Part shown: in pieces, positions 62,101 to 64,000 of the stretch | How the letters are laid out: every line of letters begins with the position of its first letter | Numbering within the stretch: position 1 is the stretch's first letter | From: UBA4416 sp943362175 | Lineage (GTDB): Bacteria > Bacteroidota > Bacteroidia > B-17B0 > Aurantibacillaceae | NCBI GenBank assembly: GCA_943362175.1 | Contig: CALRIU020000008.1 | Location: forward strand, 168,415-232,414 | Length of the DNA: 64,000 nt | Reading direction: 5' to 3' | Made by a program: the position numbers and the translations under genes | Notes under the pieces: generated by a model | Databases searched by the model: none | The model's input: only the letters and a program-made list of their open reading frames with translations | Told to the model about the DNA's origin: nothing

Positions 62101-64000
62101 GCTTATACCAATGCAACAGGTGCGTGTACAAGTACATCCGGTACTTCTGTAGCGTTCAGGCCGGTAATTACCTTCTCTGCACAGGTTGGAACAAATGTGA
62201 CCAGCTCAACCGGCTTCGTATGGAACCCGGGATCTATTCCTACCAACACAGCAGTGGTAAACCCTGTTAATACAGGAACGAATGCTGTAACACAGGTGTA
62301 TACGGTAACTGCTACGAATACAGTAACCGGCTGTTCAAACACAGCAACAACCAGCGTTGTTGTAAACCCGGTTCCGGTTGCTCCTACAGCAGTGAACTCT
62401 ATCCAGTGCGGTGTAGGAGTTCCTACAGCTTCTGTGAGCGGTGGAACAGGCTACAAATGGTATGCAACTCCAACCTCTACTACTGTATTACAGGCGGGAA
62501 CAAGTACAAACTATACCACAGCGATCAGCGCTACTACAACCTGGTATGTGTCTTCTTACAATGCAAACTGCGAAAGCGGAAGAACAGCGGTAACGACTAC
62601 GGTAACCACACCTGATGCTGTAACAGCAGTTTCAACAAGCACGGGTGTTTGTCCTGGTCAGTCGTTTACCTTAACGGCTACCAATACCGGTACCAATAAC
62701 GTTTACTCTTATACCTGGACGGCGACTCCGGCAGCAGGAAGTGGTATTGCTACTTCTGTGACCGGTGCCACAACGGCGGTAACGCCTTTAACGGCCGGCT
62801 CACGTAGCTATATGGTAACTGCTGCTGATGCAGTGTGTACTACTACAGCTGCTGTAACGGTTGTAGCGATTGCGCCTCCTGCAATTCTAGCGAGCTCTAC
62901 GCCATCTGTTCTGTGCTCGGGTTCTACCGCTACATTAAACGCGGTCACTCCTGCAATTGGTTCAGGAAGTCTTGCGATCGGTAACGGAACAGGATTAACG
63001 ACCACCACGGAAGAGTTAACGGCGTTCTGCAACAGGCGTATCAATTACCGTCAGCAAACATTATATACAGCTGCGGAATTAACTGCTGCAGGGTTATATA
63101 CCGGCAACATTACGTCTATTTCTTACAGCATTACCACGATTGGGGATGCACCAACGAATGATAACTTCACCGTTAAATGCGGTACTGTAGCTGCAACTGC
63201 CTTCACGGATTATGTGGTGTCTACAGGGTTTACCACGGTATTACCTGCCATGACGTACACACACACCAGCGGTCTTAACACGATCACTTTCAGCACCCCT
63301 TATTTCTGGGATGGTGTCTCCAACCTGGTAGTTGAAGTGAGTCATGATGGTATTGATGCCTTATATAATGCACAAACCTACTATGAGACACTGACATCTA
63401 ACAGAACGGTGTATGGCTTTAACAGTGCTACTGTTGGTACGCTCAGCACCAAACGTTTTAACACCATCCTTAACGGACAGGTTATGACAACAAGCGCAGG
63501 CGGTGTCAACTGGCAATGGAACCCTGGAGCGATCAACAGCAATACGACAACAGTATCGCCTACAACTACCGGAACATCCATTACACCATCGTATACGGTG
63601 ACTGCGATTGATCCTGCGACGACCTGCTCTAACACAGCAGTAGTGACTATCACGGTGAATCCTATCCCGAGTGTAACGGTAGCCGCTTCTACAGGCTCTA
63701 TCTGTTCAGGCACAACGGCGAGCTTAACCGCAACAGGCGCTACCACATACAGCTGGATGCCGGCAGGAGGATCAGCTTCTGTCGCAGTGGTGAGCCCAAC
63801 AGCCAACACGGTATACACAGTAACAGGAACATCATTAGGTTGCAGCAATACACAAACCGTGAACCTGAACGTAACAGCTACGCCAACGGTTGTAGCTTCC
63901 GCTTCACCAAGCGTGATCTGTGCCGGAGCTACGGTAAGCTTAACAGCGAGCGGAGCTACGACTTACAGCTGGATGCCAAATAGCTCTACATCAGCAACAA
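56170..64000 (+). CDS. Giant secreted beta-helix/GEVED/Ig-repeat protein (3' end beyond window)
   Basis: Open reading frame of 2,610 codons still open at the window edge; I followed the frame through several check points and found it intact. After a signal peptide (about 1-30, LILLLLTMATYSGKLMAQ) comes a right-handed parallel beta-helix rich in NNxI repeats, ending at PDIGADEFAG (about 840). An Ig-like domain and a GEVED domain follow (VDWNQNGVFEASE near 1055 to GRGETEDYTF). Three super-repeats of Ig-like and jellyroll modules start near 1198, 1647 and 2080, and the last residues pass into shorter Ig repeats (GATTYSWMP). A T9SS domain is expected beyond the window. Likely a surface adhesin or glycan-binding protein. 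Confidence 0.92.
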   Translation, partial: MKFKSTQFKKGSLILLLLTMATYSGKLMAQLTGTKNIPGDYATLALAITDLNTVGVGPGGVTLNMVAGNPETAPLGGYSITATGVSANQITLVGNGNTITAAATQSAGAINDAVFKIIGGDYITLSGFTIQENAANTTTATATNNMTEFGIGVFYASVTNGANNITIQNNTISLNRAYPNTFGIYSNSTHDALAVTTASTATGANGGNHNLKIYGNTVSNVNNGIVVVGPTAAADQNTGLDIGGTMASQGNIITNYGTTGTFSSYANVSGSVNGIQVRNSMNYNVSYNSVTSSNGGVTAGTVTGIFINSFSNTPATAGNSAINSNTLAIKSGFAGGTIQGIYAGSGTAAGSASVTINNNDFNNFGHTVSGTGSMTFITQLAVVNSLLVNTNTFSNLNVNTTGSVTFLSHDYSIPSTGISAITSNSIVTAFSKTGAGGSLIFTTTNATSGTGSVNNYLNNNFSNITVTGGTAITGFNNTDGGSGATKTISGNIFNNWTGGTSAINAMNFTYWNGVSSLSNNAITNITGQAAVTGITLGSAANNATSISIASNTLSGLSSTGTGGAVTGITCANTSALININNNTINTLSTTAGSNVRAIVFSGSTTGRIFKNKIYDLSGTNAASAIAGIVVSSGTTVSLFNNIIGDLRAPAANTANAIIGMSLTGGTTQNVYYNTIYLNATSSGSPFGSSALSTNATPTTINLNNNIFINNSTPAGTGVAVAYRRSAAALTNYGTASNNNLFYAGTPSATTAIFYDGTTVQQTLANFKTFVGASREALSVTENVTFASTTGSAANYLHINNGTSSVAESGGANIATYTDDFDGDIRQGNAGYAGTGGAPDIGADEFAGITPAVTINSVSVTPTGTSCTAVAHNVTANITPGAAPLTSVVLTYAFNGVTQPTIALTGGNVSATSNWTGTIPVGSPVSATVTWFVTATDGTYTKITNGTSYSDDPASVFVATASVSPASVCAGSTASLTLNLSSTSTATYCVPAAASSSSSYFDGFTTTGGVSNITNNTSGASTNGYGIFTSLVASQKVGQPVNFNTVLVGTTVGVAIWVDWNQNGVFEASETAYNTTGYVSTATGSFTVPVTAKLGATRMRIFMDFNTSNPSSIPCGPYGSGRGETEDYTFVVLPTSLVYTWNNGVTSFTSTTNPSTVTVNASSTYTGSTLIGGCPISASVQTSVTPLPSAPTVTNSSQCGNGIPTAMASGGTAYNWYASPTSTTVLQSGSSQTYTNSISVTTTFYVTSAVGICESPRTAVMASVTQPDAVNAVASSTVICPAGSVTLTAVQTGTTNPYTFSWVATPVAGSGLSSSVPGQSISVSPTASGTYAYNVTATDGVCTTTSVVNVTLSNPPTITAAANPTVLCSGSTATLNATTPVIAAGTGTVGAGSTTSSSGGSPFYHGWGGAKVQYIYTAAELTAAGFSPGNITALGLNITAVGIPYEGFAINVGTTAQSAFAAANTIGGLTQVFLGSGTNNSYLPTVGLNTFNFSTPIFWNGTDNIVVSICWSNATTGGASSTVRWDTYATNVGMYIYSDSQTISTVCSATTTIPASGGSSTTTGRPQTTFSGQVQSQGAGPLTWQWNPGAINTNTANVNPINTGTAAVTQVYTVTATNTITTCSNTATVAILVNPLPSTPLATNSSQCGLGIPTASVSGGTSYNWYATPTSTTVLQSGASANYTTSINATTTWYVSSFNGTCQSARAMLTASVTIPDVVTAASTATAICPGGTFTLTATKSGTVNTYAYTWTASPAAGSGIPTSAPGATTVVTPTATGTYNYLVTAVDGVCTTTASINVSLNPLPNISNAMATPTAVCSAGSVTLSAVSINALPGNATIGTNSSTDYTGGPYRQGAGTDNKVQWLFTAADLTAAGITQGNITAIAFNVPTGSADIMPNFTVRMGATATTAITTTYDAAPPVVFGPASVSAATGVNTYTFATPFNWNGTSNVIVQVCHDVVSGGGGSTAVTRQATTNTTAYTNATGACTSTSGTSVAFRPVITFSAQVGTNVTSSTGFVWNPGSIPTNTAVVNPVNTGTNAVTQVYTVTATNTVTGCSNTATTSVVVNPVPVAPTAVNSIQCGVGVPTASVSGGTGYKWYATPTSTTVLQAGTSTNYTTAISATTTWYVSSYNANCESGRTAVTTTVTTPDAVTAVSTSTGVCPGQSFTLTATNTGTNNVYSYTWTATPAAGSGIATSVTGATTAVTPLTAGSRSYMVTAADAVCTTTAAVTVVAIAPPAILASSTPSVLCSGSTATLNAVTPAIGSGSLAIGNGTGLTTTTEELTAFCNRRINYRQQTLYTAAELTAAGLYTGNITSISYSITTIGDAPTNDNFTVKCGTVAATAFTDYVVSTGFTTVLPAMTYTHTSGLNTITFSTPYFWDGVSNLVVEVSHDGIDALYNAQTYYETLTSNRTVYGFNSATVGTLSTKRFNTILNGQVMTTSAGGVNWQWNPGAINSNTTTVSPTTTGTSITPSYTVTAIDPATTCSNTAVVTITVNPIPSVTVAASTGSICSGTTASLTATGATTYSWMPAGGSASVAVVSPTANTVYTVTGTSLGCSNTQTVNLNVTATPTVVASASPSVICAGATVSLTASGATTYSWMPNSSTSAT
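59761..63660 (+). repeat. Three tandem ~1.3-kb coding super-repeats
   Basis: Units begin at 59761, 61108 and 62407 (CGNGIPTAMASGG, CGLGIPTASVSGG, CGVGVPTASVSGG), 449 and 433 codons apart. Each contains in order a WYATPTSTTVLQ Ig-like module, an Ig-like module with YTWTATPAAGSGI, a CSGSTATLNA module, a jellyroll of about 190 residues with AELTAAG and TPFxWNGT, and a WNPGAINTNT segment ending in CSNTATV. The repeats are in phase with the reading frame and diverged, most in the jellyroll. Confidence 0.88.

Overview
The window is chromosomal DNA of a Gram-negative Bacteroidota bacterium, most likely of the Chitinophagia/Sphingobacteriia type. Several features point there: exported proteins with C-terminal type IX secretion (T9SS) sorting domains, TTTG-N19/20-TAnnTTTG promoters, few Shine-Dalgarno sites, several TTG/GTG starts, a bacillithiol enzyme (BshC), lipid A synthesis (LpxB), and many short palindromic intergenic repeats of the kind scattered through Bacteroidota genomes. 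I found no tRNA, rRNA, CRISPR array, IS element or phage module.

Layout. 0.1-5.6 kb: pantothenate kinase, a conserved outer-membrane protein, LptC, a small membrane protein and a membrane-anchored peptidyl-prolyl isomerase (CoA supply and envelope biogenesis). 5.9-13.6 kb: glutamine amidotransferase, TSUP permease, an ORF6N-domain gene with a 39-bp perfect palindrome inside its coding sequence, a secreted SGNH hydrolase, a coupled transglutaminase/archaemetzincin-like pair and three small DUF/VOC genes. 13.6-20.5 kb: a minus-strand condensin operon, mksF-mksE-(exported protein)-mksB, closed by a strong terminator and without the nuclease that would make it a Wadjet defence system. 20.5-27.4 kb: a mosaic repeat, a secreted M43 metalloprotease, bshC, a DUF2071 gene, a small membrane protein and pgeF.

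27.5-34.2 kb is the most distinctive locus, a complete RiPP (ribosomally made, post-translationally modified peptide) cassette. Five paralogous precursors share a GGF...GG leader and six-cysteine cores built on a repeated N-x-x-C-x-N motif. They are followed by an intrinsic terminator, a radical SAM/SPASM maturase with every cluster cysteine in place, a C39 peptidase-ABC exporter and a short HlyD-type adaptor. The simplest reading is that the maturase modifies the cysteine/asparagine-rich cores and the exporter cuts after the double glycine and secretes the products.

34.4-56 kb is mostly housekeeping: DEAD-box helicase, acyl-CoA carboxylase beta subunit, M28 peptidase, thymidine kinase, adenine deaminase, an amidohydrolase lacking its usual metal motif, an RNA cytosine methyltransferase, rhodanese, S41 protease, a lipoprotein resembling a Rieske domain without ligands, an RRM protein, RidA, SurE, LpxB, a SpoIID-domain protein and a YjbR-like protein. 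From 56.17 kb to the window end runs one giant secreted protein (more than 2,610 codons, open at the edge) with a beta-helix, a GEVED domain and three tandem super-repeats of about 430-450 residues.
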